Below are positions 10,101-20,276 of a DNA stretch of 64,000 bases, one piece after another. Below the pieces are notes generated by a model. The model saw only the letters and a program-made list of their open reading frames with translations, was not told the DNA's origin and did no database searches. Source of the DNA: Crocinitomicaceae bacterium (GTDB lineage Bacteria; Bacteroidota; Bacteroidia; Flavobacteriales_D; Crocinitomicaceae); NCBI GenBank assembly GCA_024643365.1, contig JAHENC010000021.1:62001-126000 (forward strand), read 5' to 3'. Both the position numbers and the translations under genes were made by a program. Numbering within the stretch: the stretch's first letter is position 1; each line of letters opens with the position of its first letter.

Positions 10101-10971
10101 CATTTTGAAAATCAGTTTGAATACGCAAAGGCGCTTGATTCCCATTAATATTAATGAAATAAGTCGATACATCACTGTAGATATTTCGAATCTGAACGTA
10201 AGGAAAAACCGTTTCTGAACTAGACCAACGGTGTGGACCCCAAGCATGAAATAAAACGTAATCATTATCATTAAATACACCATCCGATTCACCTTGAACA
10301 TAGATCGCATTTTCCGCTAAATCATCCGTTCTCGGTATATTATTTTTCTCAGGAAGCAAACCATCACCGTTGCCGTAAATATGAATGTGAGCTGGATTTA
10401 AGCTAGCCGTATTAATCCCACAAGACTCTAAGAATGCTTTGTCAATTTTATAAATCCCGTCCTTTTCGACGGATATTTTGTACCAGGTTCCAGATCCAGA
10501 CTTCATCACTGAGTTTTGAGCAAAATCTTTCTGATTGAAACTAACCGATGGAGTAAGTTGATATGATAATTGAACTACTCGCTCGTAAACACCATTTCGC
10601 AAACGAATGGGTACAGCGTGAACAACGATAAAAGGAAGTCCTGCTTCGTCAGTTACGTTGGCTTCAATGATAAAATCCTCAGCAACTTGAACGAATGAAG
10701 CTTTGTAATAAGACAATTCTGCGCTTGGGATTTGCTCCGTTACGATGTCTGAAATCACTACCTTTTGCTGCGTAGAAGTTGTTTTTGTTTTACTAAAAAA
10801 ATAAGGTAGTCCATTATCGATTCCCTGATTCTCGATAAAACGAAGGGGGTAAACTTTTCCTTCCAGTTCATGACTATGCGTTTCAGTCCAATTCAAATCG
10901 ACTTTTACGACTTGAGAAAACGAAGCGTTTGCACTAAAAAGAAAAGAGAATAAGAAAATAATTCGGTTCAT
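7147..10971 (-). CDS. porU: Type IX secretion sortase PorU
   Basis: A 1274-residue protein of the gingipain-like C25 peptidase family. PorU removes the C-terminal signal of type IX cargo and attaches the cargo to lipopolysaccharide at the surface. A signal peptide ends near ANASFSQ. A long N-terminal region precedes the peptidase domain, which runs from about residue 510 to 900. The catalytic histidine is in NYVGHGGEVG near 783 and the cysteine in FVSATCEFTRY near 818. The last 100 residues, from YNYPNPFTTRTEF to AEKTEKLVILK, form an immunoglobulin-like type IX C-terminal domain. ATG at 10971 is preferred over a TTG two codons upstream. porV follows on the same strand. Confidence 0.95.
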   Translation of the reverse strand: MNRIIFLFSFLFSANASFSQVVKVDLNWTETHSHELEGKVYPLRFIENQGIDNGLPYFFSKTKTTSTQQKVVISDIVTEQIPSAELSYYKASFVQVAEDFIIEANVTDEAGLPFIVVHAVPIRLRNGVYERVVQLSYQLTPSVSFNQKDFAQNSVMKSGSGTWYKISVEKDGIYKIDKAFLESCGINTASLNPAHIHIYGNGDGLLPEKNNIPRTDDLAENAIYVQGESDGVFNDNDYVLFHAWGPHRWSSSETVFPYVQIRNIYSDVSTYFININGNQAPLRIQTDFQNDIPADTTISSYDFREGYENDVVNLVEGGQKWYGELFDVELDRTFNFSIPNLDTAKLDFKLDIASNCPYNTLLNTINASVNGQNLFTNILPINSKEFSRGEYKFSMNNPPSSIALKLSVSRQSPLTLTYLDRIFLSTKRKLVFYGTQFGFRVKNIPSNQLVSYDITGLPSSGFVWDITDRHVPKKMFVSANGNYKSFKSEGGLKEFVASNGSSFFTPERVGAVNNQNLHGLEQADYLIVSHPDFLSQANRLADLHRAEGLVVHVVNVMQVYNEFSSGMQDATAIRMFAKMFYDRALQNDPTSKPKYLLLFGDGTYDPKNRVDNNNNFIPTYQAVISENHIDALVSDDYFGILGDNEGFSSTDLLDVGVGRFIVSDNIQAKQQVDKVEHYLKNGSDLYPNNSSCCLGSTDLSSTFGDWRLKFVQIADNDPSNQFIDDNAEPQYNYVKLNHREMNGEKLYMDAFPMVITTGGIRFPALSESITDRVQRGIVMINYVGHGGEVGLAEERIVTIPQIQSWNNINALNLFVSATCEFTRYDDPKRVSAGEWAFLNPTGSSIALMTTTRAVYISVNEVTGDAFYQQVFERDAAGNPKSFGEISMLTKNNSGSSGNKRSFTLIGDPALRIALPRYRIITDSINGISPLVQIDTINALSKVRIKGHMEDWNGSILNTWNGELTPTIFDKFKTQQTLGQDPPQVLSFQQQRNKIYRGKASIVNGYFDFEFIVPKDIALNYGLGKISYYGNSAITDAQGFDTMLIIGGINPIGLNDDIAPTIQLYMNDEAFISGSITDANPVLFAKVFDENGINTVGNGIGHDIVAVLDGESSNPFVLNDFYSAGLNDYQNGEVRYQFQGLSKGKHTVELKVWDVNNNSGTAKIDFIVQEKEVPVLDHVYNYPNPFTTRTEFMFEHNQSCNQLDVQVQVYTISGRLVKTIQQQVQTQGFRSEGIEWDGKDDFGDQLAKGVYVYRLKVKNIDGQTAEKTEKLVILK

Positions 10972-11071
10972 GTTCAAGATTTTTCAATAATTGTATGGAA
11001 GAAAAACGTCAATATATTTATTTTATTTGAATAATTATTCGATATTTGTAACCTTTCAAACCTAAACTACG

Positions 11072-12079
11072 TTGAGATTGTTCGTGCTAAAAACAAAGTT
11101 TGTGAAAACATTCGGAACTCTAGTCATTGTAATAGCAAATATATTTGTTGTTTCATTGTCAAATAATTCTTGGTCTCAGGACCCTACCTTTACACAGTTC
11201 TATTCGAATCCTGTGTATCTCAACCCTGCCCTTGCTGGAGCAACTGGCTGTCCAAGAATCGCCTTAAACTATCGTAATCAATGGCCGCAACTAACAGGTA
11301 ATTTTGTTACTTACAGTGCAGCATTTGATACGTATGCTAAAAATGTTTCTGGTGGAATTGGCCTTATCGCCATGCATGACCAACAGGGACAAGGAACAAT
11401 TCAAACTTCGATGATTGGAGGAATTTATTCTTACAATCTGAAGGTCAATAGAAAATTCTCTTTGATGTTTGGAGCAAGAGCAGCATACTTTCAGAAATTT
11501 TTAGATTGGGATAAATTAACGTTTGGTGATATGATCGATCCGAGAAGAGGATTCATTTATCAAACAGGAGATGTTATTCGTGGTAATGGTCGTCATGGTT
11601 TCTTTGATGCATCAGCGGGATTAGTTGGATTTACAAAAAACTTTTATTTCGGAGTTGCAGGACACCATTTAAATCGTCCAGATGAATCTATGATTTTAGG
11701 TCAATCACGTTTACCCATTCGCGTTACTGGACATATGGGTGCAACCATTAAACTCGGGCAACGTGGTCGCTATTCAAGCAGTACTATGTTAATGCCAAAT
11801 ATTATTTACCAATATCAAAATGGATTCCAAGAATTTAATATTGGTGCATACTTGAGATACGAAAGCTTTACAATTGGTGCTTGGTACCGTAATAAAGATG
11901 CATTCATCTTAAGTTTAGGAATTAGTACAGATAAATTTAGAGTTGGATACAGTTATGACTTAACTGTTTCAAATTTAGGTGGTGTTTCAGGAGGTTCGCA
12001 TGAAATTTCAATGGGAATTAACTTGAAGTGCAAGAAAAAACCGAAAAACTTCCGTAAAATTTCTTGTCCATCATTTTAA
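11072..12079 (+). CDS. PorP/SprF family type IX secretion membrane protein
   Basis: A 335-residue outer-membrane protein with a signal peptide ending near NNSWSQ. It has the family signature DPTFTQFYSNPVYLNPALAG directly after cleavage. The remainder is barrel-like, with recurrent patterns such as FSLMFGARAAY and FYFGVAGHHLNRPDES. PorP/SprF proteins help assemble the gliding machinery or partner particular type IX cargoes, commonly the cargo encoded next door. The start is uncertain: the frame opens with TTG at 11072, with TTG at 11078 and GTG at 11084 as alternatives and no ATG before the signal peptide. It sits between divergent porU and co-directional gldJ. Confidence 0.88.
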   Translation: MRLFVLKTKFVKTFGTLVIVIANIFVVSLSNNSWSQDPTFTQFYSNPVYLNPALAGATGCPRIALNYRNQWPQLTGNFVTYSAAFDTYAKNVSGGIGLIAMHDQQGQGTIQTSMIGGIYSYNLKVNRKFSLMFGARAAYFQKFLDWDKLTFGDMIDPRRGFIYQTGDVIRGNGRHGFFDASAGLVGFTKNFYFGVAGHHLNRPDESMILGQSRLPIRVTGHMGATIKLGQRGRYSSSTMLMPNIIYQYQNGFQEFNIGAYLRYESFTIGAWYRNKDAFILSLGISTDKFRVGYSYDLTVSNLGGVSGGSHEISMGINLKCKKKPKNFRKISCPSF

Positions 12080-12135
12080 GTGTAACTAAAACAATTAATA
12101 AAGATTATTATCGTTAATAAAACGCAAAGTAGAAT

Positions 12136-14508
12136 ATGAAGCGATTGATGAATAGATTTTTAGGAGTATCAGTAGTTGGACTATTGGTACTTTCCTCTTG
12201 TTCTCCAGAAAGATCAAGTTCAACCGGTTGGGAATATAACAACTACAAAAACGGTGGATTTGAGAAATTTGATGCACAAGAACAAGAAACTGGTCCAGGA
12301 TTGGTCATGATTGAAGGTGGAACGTTTACCATGGGTAGAACGGAACAAGACGTTATGCAAGATTGGAATGCACGTGCTGCACGTGTAACAGTTGCTTCAT
12401 TTTACATGGATCGTACAGAGGTTACTAACCTACACTGGTTAGAATACATGTATTGGATGAAACGTGTTTACAATAAAACATATCCTCATGTTTATAAAAA
12501 ATGTTTGCCAGATACTTTATCTTGGAGAACTGCAATGGGATACCGTGAAAAATATGTGAATTACTATTTACGTCACCCTTCATATGCAGATTACCCAGTT
12601 GTTGGAGTTTCTTGGTTGCAAGCGAATGATTTTTGTAAATGGAGAACTGACCGTGTGAATGAAGCAATTTTAGTTAGAGAAGGAATTCTTAAATGGCATT
12701 TTGCGGACGAAGGTAGTACAGATGTTGGAGCTGCGAATGATGCAAACTATGATAAAAGATTTGCTTCTGTACCTCAAAACATGTTCAGTACTGAAAACTA
12801 CTTGAACGGAAATTACACAGTAGAGTCAGAAGGTGGATATGTCATGAATAAGGACAATAAACCAAAAGCAAAAGTTGATTCGAAAACAAAACGTTCTGTT
12901 CCACGCGATCCATACCAATTAGAAAATTACGATCCAATTTATGCAGATTTAGATAACGGTCGATTGGGTACACGTGCAGTTCGCATGGAAGATGGTATCT
13001 TATTACCAAACTACCGACTACCAACTGAAGCAGAATGGGAATTCGCGGCGCTTGGTTTAATTGGAAACTTGGATGAAGGTTCTGAAAACATCAATGACCG
13101 ACGTATCTATCCTTGGGATGGTCACTACGTACGTCAAGAAGAAGAGCAATTTGCAGGAGCAATTCAAGCAAATTTCGTTCGAGGAAAAGGTGATATGATG
13201 GGTGTTTCTGGAAATCTAAACGATGGATCAGACATTACTGCTCGTGTGGATGATTACTGGCCTAATGACTTCGGTCTTTACAATATGGCTGGTAACGTTT
13301 CAGAGTGGGTAATGGATGTTTATCGTCCAATGACTAGTGAAGTTTCTGAGGAATTTATGCCATTCCGTGGAAATAAATACCAAACTCAATTGTTAGTACC
13401 AAACGGTCTTTACGATCGCCCGGTGAAAGCAAATGAAAATATCTACGATGTTCACGGAATGAAAGAATTCGTAAATGAGTTCGCTCGTGTGAAGTACCTA
13501 GCTTACGCAAATAAAAAATACGGACAAACAGCCGGAACAAACTTCCAATCAAATTTCACGAATGGAACGGTTGATACAACGACTAATGCACCTGCTGCAG
13601 CTGCTCCTAAACCAAGCGGGGTGAACAACAATCCCATGAATTCAAGAATTTACTCGAAACAAGATCCTAGAGGGTACCAGTTTAACTCTCCTTCTAGTTA
13701 CTATGTTTCTAATAATTCTCAATTTACATCTCAAGAACGTTTACAGTTCGAATTTTTGGATACGTTAAACATCATGTTGGATACTGCTATTGCATTGTAC
13801 AATCAGGGAAGAACAATTGCTGCTAGTGCATTTATTGAACGTGTATTGTTCAATAAAGACTTGCCAATGGAAATTCAAGATGGAGCGAAAAAACAAGATA
13901 TCCTTGAATTAATGAGCATCGCCTTTGAACGTACAGATCCAAATGCTTATTTAGGAATTGACACAGCTTTATTTAGTAAAGATTATTTGGAGCGTAAATT
14001 CCGCTCATACAGCACTGATCCAACAATTACTACTTGGATAATGACTCTACGTAATGGATTAACTGAATTCATCACTGAAACAAAAGGAAAACAACGTTGG
14101 AGAGATGTAACAGTTGAAGAAAATGCTGGACGTCTCAACTACCGTAAAGATGACTACATTGACTACATGGATGGTGATTTAGAATCTTCTATTTTCTATA
14201 ACAATGCGAAGAGAAAAGATGACATTAACAATGGTCTGCGTGATTCTAAACAAGTCATGTATCAAAACCAACATGAAAACTTTAACTTAAACAATGACAT
14301 GATTAATGCTGGTTCGTCTGGATGGCCAACAACATTGATCTCTGATAAATCAAGAGTTTACAAAGGTGGTTCATGGGCCGACCGTGTATACTGGCTATCT
14401 TCCGGTAATAGAAGATTCCTTGATGAAGACAAATCAACGGCAACAATTGGTTTCCGATGTGCGATGGATCGTGTTGGAAGTTCCCGACCGAAAAGTCCGA
14501 AAGAATAA
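12136..14508 (+). CDS. gldJ: Gliding motility / type IX secretion lipoprotein GldJ
   Basis: A 790-residue lipoprotein with a lipobox (VLSSC) near residue 22. It has a formylglycine-generating-enzyme-like fold: GLVMIEGGTFTMGRTEQDVM and YMDRTEVTN at about residues 55-95, YRLPTEAEWEFAALG near 292, YNMAGNVSEWVMDVY near 382, and the closing VYKGGSWADRVYWLSSGNRR near 740. GldJ is needed for type IX secretion and gliding and works with GldK. Between about 405 and 735 the fold is interrupted by a segment with a low-complexity Ala/Pro/Asn patch and a helical part. The total is clearly longer than the roughly 560 residues I recall for Flavobacterium GldJ. A strong terminator follows 2 bases after the stop. 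Confidence 0.93.
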   Translation: MKRLMNRFLGVSVVGLLVLSSCSPERSSSTGWEYNNYKNGGFEKFDAQEQETGPGLVMIEGGTFTMGRTEQDVMQDWNARAARVTVASFYMDRTEVTNLHWLEYMYWMKRVYNKTYPHVYKKCLPDTLSWRTAMGYREKYVNYYLRHPSYADYPVVGVSWLQANDFCKWRTDRVNEAILVREGILKWHFADEGSTDVGAANDANYDKRFASVPQNMFSTENYLNGNYTVESEGGYVMNKDNKPKAKVDSKTKRSVPRDPYQLENYDPIYADLDNGRLGTRAVRMEDGILLPNYRLPTEAEWEFAALGLIGNLDEGSENINDRRIYPWDGHYVRQEEEQFAGAIQANFVRGKGDMMGVSGNLNDGSDITARVDDYWPNDFGLYNMAGNVSEWVMDVYRPMTSEVSEEFMPFRGNKYQTQLLVPNGLYDRPVKANENIYDVHGMKEFVNEFARVKYLAYANKKYGQTAGTNFQSNFTNGTVDTTTNAPAAAAPKPSGVNNNPMNSRIYSKQDPRGYQFNSPSSYYVSNNSQFTSQERLQFEFLDTLNIMLDTAIALYNQGRTIAASAFIERVLFNKDLPMEIQDGAKKQDILELMSIAFERTDPNAYLGIDTALFSKDYLERKFRSYSTDPTITTWIMTLRNGLTEFITETKGKQRWRDVTVEENAGRLNYRKDDYIDYMDGDLESSIFYNNAKRKDDINNGLRDSKQVMYQNQHENFNLNNDMINAGSSGWPTTLISDKSRVYKGGSWADRVYWLSSGNRRFLDEDKSTATIGFRCAMDRVGSSRPKSPKE

Positions 14509-14510
14509 TT

Positions 14511-14542
14511 AAAAAAAGCCCGAGCAATCGGGCTTTTTTTTT
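14511..14542 (+). terminator. Rho-independent terminator after gldJ
   Basis: A perfect 7-bp stem, AGCCCGA / TCGGGCT (14517-14523 and 14528-14534), with a GCAA tetraloop, is preceded by an A-tract and followed by a T-tract. It lies directly after the gldJ stop and ends the PorP-gldJ transcript before murF. Confidence 0.9.
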
Positions 14543-14555
14543 GCATTTTTGCATC

Positions 14556-15833
14556 ATGGAAAAATTAGTTGATTTATTTTATGAATGCTCCGGTATATCC
14601 ACGGACACTCGAAATATTCAGGAAGGATCAATGTTCATTGCTTTGAAAGGTGAACATTTCAATGGGAATTTATTTGCCGCTAAAGCTATTGAATTAGGCG
14701 CAACCTATTCCATTGTTGACGAAGAGCAATACTCCAACGATAAGAATATCTTTTATGTTGAAAACACACTTACTTTTCTTCAAAATCTTGCTAATTTTCA
14801 CCGAAATAAATTTAACATCCCATTCATTGGAATTACTGGCAGTAATGGGAAGACAAGTACGAAAGAGCTTGTAAATGCCGTTTTATCGAAGAAATTCAAT
14901 ACACTCTGTACGATTGGGAATTTAAATAATCACATTGGTGTACCACTTACATTGCTTCGACTAACCTCAGAACACGAGGTTGCTATCATTGAAATGGGAG
15001 CGAATAAACCAGGAGACATCGCTGAATTATGCGAAATAGCGGAGCCTACACTTGGAATCATCACTAATATTGGAAAGGCTCATTTAGAAGGATTCAAAAA
15101 TTTTGAAGGTGTTCTGCAAACAAAAACAGAACTTTATCGATCTATTGAAGAAAAATCAGGTGTTCTTTTTGCTTGTATGGATGATGAAATTCTTATGACA
15201 GCATGTAAAAATTACCCCCTTCCACTTGTTACCTATGGAAGTGCGCCAAATGCATTGATCGTTGGGGAATTAAGTCACTTGGATCCATTTGTGCATTTCA
15301 GCTGGCATAACCATTCTTATCATTCACCAATCTTGCATACGCACCTTGTAGGAAAATATAATTTCAATAATTTTCTTGCTGCAATTGCCTTTGGTAATAT
15401 CTTTGATGTTCCAGTTGAGCAAATCAATGAAGCGATTGAGGGCTATATTCCTCAGAATAACCGAAGTCAGGTTACAAAAACTGACCATAATACCTTAATC
15501 ATTGATTGTTATAACGCGAATCCATCGAGTATGAAATCAGCATTGGAATCCTTCAATGAAATTAAAGGAATGGAAAAATTAGTAATTCTAGGAGATATGT
15601 TGGAGTTAGGACAAGAAAGTTTAGCAGAGCATGAAACGATTTTAGACTACTGTAAACAAAATAATATTCCATTCTTCACCATTGGTCCAATTTTCAAAAC
15701 GCTTAACCGAAAAGGATTCGAAAACCACGAAGAATTCCGAGAAAACGCAATCCATCTAAATTTGAAAGGTCAACTTATCCTCCTTAAAGGATCAAGAGGA
15801 ATTGCCTTAGAAAAATTAATTGATTTATTCTAG
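14556..15833 (+). CDS. murF: UDP-MurNAc-tripeptide--D-alanyl-D-alanine ligase
   Basis: A 425-residue Mur ligase that adds D-Ala-D-Ala to the peptidoglycan precursor in the cytoplasm. The N-terminal substrate domain carries the [11 protein letters not shown] motif, in which the uridine-binding segment includes DTR. The ATP loop is [14 protein letters not shown] near residues 93-106. [18 protein letters not shown] and the [14 protein letters not shown] motif near 315 are typical of MurF. The frame is open upstream, but the ATG at 14556 is right because the family begins at MEKLVDLFY and the upstream part crosses the terminator. Its 3' end overlaps the convergent prfB by 4 bases. A near-match -7 box (CATTTTTG) ends 4 bases before the ATG. 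Confidence 0.96.
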   Translation: MEKLVDLFYECSGISTDTRNIQEGSMFIALKGEHFNGNLFAAKAIELGATYSIVDEEQYSNDKNIFYVENTLTFLQNLANFHRNKFNIPFIGITGSNGKTSTKELVNAVLSKKFNTLCTIGNLNNHIGVPLTLLRLTSEHEVAIIEMGANKPGDIAELCEIAEPTLGIITNIGKAHLEGFKNFEGVLQTKTELYRSIEEKSGVLFACMDDEILMTACKNYPLPLVTYGSAPNALIVGELSHLDPFVHFSWHNHSYHSPILHTHLVGKYNFNNFLAAIAFGNIFDVPVEQINEAIEGYIPQNNRSQVTKTDHNTLIIDCYNANPSSMKSALESFNEIKGMEKLVILGDMLELGQESLAEHETILDYCKQNNIPFFTIGPIFKTLNRKGFENHEEFRENAIHLNLKGQLILLKGSRGIALEKLIDLF

Positions 15834-16912
15834 GAACCGTACATCATTAAGAAGGATTTCAAGAATGGATCAAGTCCTCCATCCATCACCGCATCGACAT
15901 CACTCGTTTCTGTACCAGTGCGTACATCCTTTACCAATTTATATGGTTGCATGACATAGTTTCGGATTTGACTCCCCCACTCTATTTTCTTTTTTCCAGC
16001 CTCAATTTCACTTCGTTTTTCCAAACGTTCACGCAATTCCAACTCATATAATTGAGAACGCAATAATTGCATTGCTTTTTCCTTGTTCGCTAACTGCGAT
16101 CTAGACTCAGAGTTTTCAATAATAATTCCAGATGGAGCATGTCGCAAACGAACCGCTGTTTCTACCTTGTTCACATTTTGTCCACCCGCACCCCCAGATC
16201 TAAACGTTTCAAAGGATACATCTGCAGGATTAATGTGAATATCTATATTGTCATCAACTAATGGGTAAACGTAAACAGAAACGAACGAAGTATGACGTTT
16301 TGCATTCGAATCAAATGGTGAAATACGCACCAAACGATGGACCCCATTTTCTCCTTTGAGGTAACCAAAAGCAAATTCACCTTCAAGTTCTAAAGTTACG
16401 GTTTTGACACCTGCAACATCACCTTCTTGGAAATTTAATTCGGTGATTTTATATCCTTTCTTTTGTCCCCACATGAGGTACATGCGCATCAACATGGATG
16501 CCCAATCACAGCTTTCCGTTCCACCAGCACCGGCTGTAATTTGAAGAACAGCGCTTAATGCATCTTCTTCACCCGAAAGCATGTTTTTCAACTCTAATTC
16601 TTCAATTTCTGTTAAGATTACCTGAAATTGTTGATCCAATTCGGCTTCTGTAGACATTCCTTCCTTGACGAATTCCATGACAACCTCCAAATCAGAAACG
16701 GAAGACTGCACACGATCAAAGGTATTCACCCAAAACTTTAATCCACGGATGGATTTCATCTGAATTTCTGCTTTCTTAGGGTCATCCCAAAAAGAAGGGT
16801 CTTGCGTTTTCAGCTCTTCCTCCTTCATTTGCATTCTCTTCTCTTCGATTTTCAAGTAATTTTGAATGCTTTCAACGCGCTTCAATAAGTCTTTATACTG
16901 ATCAATAGTCAT
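15830..16912 (-). CDS. prfB: Peptide chain release factor 2, without programmed frameshift
   Basis: A 360-residue class I release factor that reads UAA and UGA stops. The GGQ peptide-release loop is in [17 protein letters not shown] near residue 242, and the stop-codon tripeptide SPF in [12 protein letters not shown] near 198, which marks RF2 rather than RF1. Many prfB genes carry an in-frame UGA and a +1 frameshift near codon 25. Here the corresponding stretch is a continuous [10 protein letters not shown], so the full protein is made in one frame. The 3' end overlaps murF. An exact -7 box (TACCTTTG) ends only 4 bases before the ATG, which suggests a transcript with almost no leader. Confidence 0.97.
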   Translation of the reverse strand: MTIDQYKDLLKRVESIQNYLKIEEKRMQMKEEELKTQDPSFWDDPKKAEIQMKSIRGLKFWVNTFDRVQSSVSDLEVVMEFVKEGMSTEAELDQQFQVILTEIEELELKNMLSGEEDALSAVLQITAGAGGTESCDWASMLMRMYLMWGQKKGYKITELNFQEGDVAGVKTVTLELEGEFAFGYLKGENGVHRLVRISPFDSNAKRHTSFVSVYVYPLVDDNIDIHINPADVSFETFRSGGAGGQNVNKVETAVRLRHAPSGIIIENSESRSQLANKEKAMQLLRSQLYELELRERLEKRSEIEAGKKKIEWGSQIRNYVMQPYKLVKDVRTGTETSDVDAVMDGGLDPFLKSFLMMYGS

Positions 16913-16916
16913 GGTG

Positions 16917-16924
16917 CAAAGGTA
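16917..16924 (-). promoter_or_regulatory. -7 promoter box for prfB
   Basis: TACCTTTG on the minus strand matches TAnnTTTG exactly and is separated from the prfB ATG by four bases (CACC). A TTTG lies 16 bases further upstream, slightly closer than the usual spacing. Transcription would begin at or next to the start codon. Confidence 0.55.
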
Positions 16925-16947
16925 ATTATAAAGTCTTTCCCAAAGGC

Positions 16948-16978
16948 TTGAAACAAATGAACAAAATTGCTACATTTG
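16948..16978 (+). promoter_or_regulatory. Promoter for gcvH
   Basis: TTG at 16948-16950 and TACATTTG at 16971-16978 are separated by 20 bases, matching the Bacteroidota primary promoter (TTG, 17-23 bases, TAnnTTTG). The gcvH ATG is 17 bases downstream of the -7 box. Confidence 0.65.
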
Positions 16979-16995
16979 TAAAAATCAAAATTGAC

Positions 16996-17373
16996 ATGAA
17001 TATTCCAGCAGAATTAAAGTACACAAAAGACCATGAATGGGTAAAAATCGACGGAGATGTTGCCATTGTAGGGATTACAGAATTTGCACAAAGCGAATTA
17101 GGTGATATCGTATATGTTGAAATCGAAACAATCGGTGAAACGCTTAACCAAGAAGAAGTATTTGGAAGTGTAGAAGCTGTAAAAACAGTTTCAGATTTAT
17201 TTATGCCGGTAAGTGGTGAGATTCTTGAGTTCAATGAAGCTTTGGAAGGGAATCCAGAGTTAGTCAATTCGGATCCTTACGGTGAAGGTTGGATGATCAA
17301 AGTAAAATTAACAGATGCATCTCAGTATGATCAATTATTAGATGCTGCCACATACGAAGGCTTGATTCATTAA
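16996..17373 (+). CDS. gcvH: Glycine cleavage system H protein
   Basis: A 125-residue lipoyl carrier that shuttles the aminomethyl group between the P, T and L proteins of the glycine cleavage system. The N-terminus [17 protein letters not shown] is canonical. The lipoylated lysine is in [14 protein letters not shown], near residue 62. [14 protein letters not shown] near 95 closes the fold. I use the ATG at 16996 because the upstream ATG at 16948 lies at the promoter's -33 element and gives a non-homologous extension. No other gcv gene is adjacent. A terminator follows. Confidence 0.97.
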   Translation: MNIPAELKYTKDHEWVKIDGDVAIVGITEFAQSELGDIVYVEIETIGETLNQEEVFGSVEAVKTVSDLFMPVSGEILEFNEALEGNPELVNSDPYGEGWMIKVKLTDASQYDQLLDAATYEGLIH

Positions 17374-17395
17374 TCAAGAAGTCAGAAAAGATCCT

Positions 17396-17423
17396 AAAAC
17401 CGCTCCAAAGGCGGTTTTTTTTA
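17396..17423 (+). terminator. Terminator between gcvH and the nuclease gene
   Basis: A 7-bp stem, AAACCGC / GCGGTTT (17397-17403, 17411-17417), with a 7-base loop is followed by a T-run. It serves gcvH; the A-rich left side means it may also work for the convergent nuclease gene, which stops at 17421. Confidence 0.8.
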
Positions 17424-18197
17424 TGGCCAACAAGTTTTACACAAAGTTGACTCAAGCGTATTCTCTATTTTGTCATCCAGTTGATAGAAGAAATCAATCT
17501 TCGTTAATTTCTCTAACTCGTTAATGGAAAGAGCAAAGTTCATCAACGGCAATTTTGAACCTTCATTCGGTAACAGAAAGGCAATCCCTTTCGAGTGAGT
17601 CCCTTTGAGGTCTACAATTGCTTTAAAATAGTATTTTGGAACACTTACTTGGTTGATGCCAATCTTTGGGAGATCCGCACTCAAAACCGGACCTGTTACA
17701 ATTAAAATAGAATCAAGTGTTACTGCCCAATCGCGCACTTCCTCCTCCAACTTTTTCCAAATACCCCGATTAAACGAAGGTAATTGGGGACTCATATTGC
17801 TGTAATAAAATGATTCCTCCATTGTTTGAACAGACCAACGCATGTCCGCGGCTGGTGCTAAATGTCCGCGGTCGTAACCACTTTTTGCGTAATCTAAATC
17901 GGTAGCAGTCCCTGATTTGACAAGTGGGTCCTCCTTAAAGTTATCTGATCGTTCCAAAACGCCCATTGCTTCTAATTTGGTCAGGCAATAAGCAATCCAC
18001 TTTGCTTGTTCATGCGTTTCATCGTAAACGAATCCATAAGCTAGGTGATGCAGATACGATTCGCCTTCCATCAAGCGAGGAGTTTCAATGGGAAGATGTG
18101 GTGTTGTAGAAAGGTTCAAATAGAACCCATAGGACACAAAAAAAGCCAGTATCATTCGTATGAACGTTGATACTGGCTTATTATGTTTAAAACGCAT
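17421..18197 (-). CDS. DNA/RNA non-specific endonuclease, membrane-anchored or secreted
   Basis: A 258-residue nuclease of the Serratia NucA / endonuclease G family, which cuts DNA and RNA without sequence preference. A short basic N-terminus and one hydrophobic helix (IRMILAFFVSYGFYLNL) act as signal or anchor, so the domain should face the periplasm. The catalytic DRGHLAPAADMRWS motif is near residue 105 with its histidine. The metal-binding asparagine is in YSNMSPQLPSFNRGIW near 130. Both key residues are intact. The start at ATG 18197 is one base after the gyrB stop; the frame extends further but would overlap gyrB. Co-transcription with gyrB looks likely. Confidence 0.9.
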   Translation of the reverse strand: MRFKHNKPVSTFIRMILAFFVSYGFYLNLSTTPHLPIETPRLMEGESYLHHLAYGFVYDETHEQAKWIAYCLTKLEAMGVLERSDNFKEDPLVKSGTATDLDYAKSGYDRGHLAPAADMRWSVQTMEESFYYSNMSPQLPSFNRGIWKKLEEEVRDWAVTLDSILIVTGPVLSADLPKIGINQVSVPKYYFKAIVDLKGTHSKGIAFLLPNEGSKLPLMNFALSINELEKLTKIDFFYQLDDKIENTLESTLCKTCWP

Positions 18198-18198
18198 C

Positions 18199-20169
<1,971 letters not shown>

Positions 20170-20191
20170 TTATCACTTTTTTCAAGTCTAA

Positions 20192-20199
20192 CAAAAATA
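20192..20199 (-). promoter_or_regulatory. -7 promoter box for gyrB
   Basis: On the minus strand TATTTTTG, an exact TAnnTTTG match, lies 40 bases upstream of the gyrB ATG. No TTTG is evident at the ideal -33 distance, so this is tentative. Confidence 0.4.
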
Positions 20200-20276
20200 A
20201 GAAAAAGCGGGGCTTTTAGGAAGGTTTTAAAGGGCTTGGGAAGCCTAACTTATCAACAAAATTTCAACGATTTAAA

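Noticed and set aside
9948-10310. 120-codon open frame inside porU, and many similar 60-100 codon frames in other genes on both strands.
   Set aside because: They lie wholly inside genes with clear homology, have unnatural composition and no family features.
10990-11012. TTGACG and TACAAT on the minus strand before porU, resembling a sigma-70 promoter of E. coli type.
   Set aside because: The spacing is only 11 bases and Bacteroidota use TTTG / TAnnTTTG; in such AT-rich sequence this is likely chance.
11026-11048. TTTG and GATATTTG as a promoter for the PorP/SprF gene.
   Set aside because: The -7 box has a mismatch at a key T and the spacing is 11 bases, too short.
15830-16912. A programmed +1 frameshift in prfB.
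   Set aside because: The whole protein reads in one frame and no in-frame UGA is present near codon 25.
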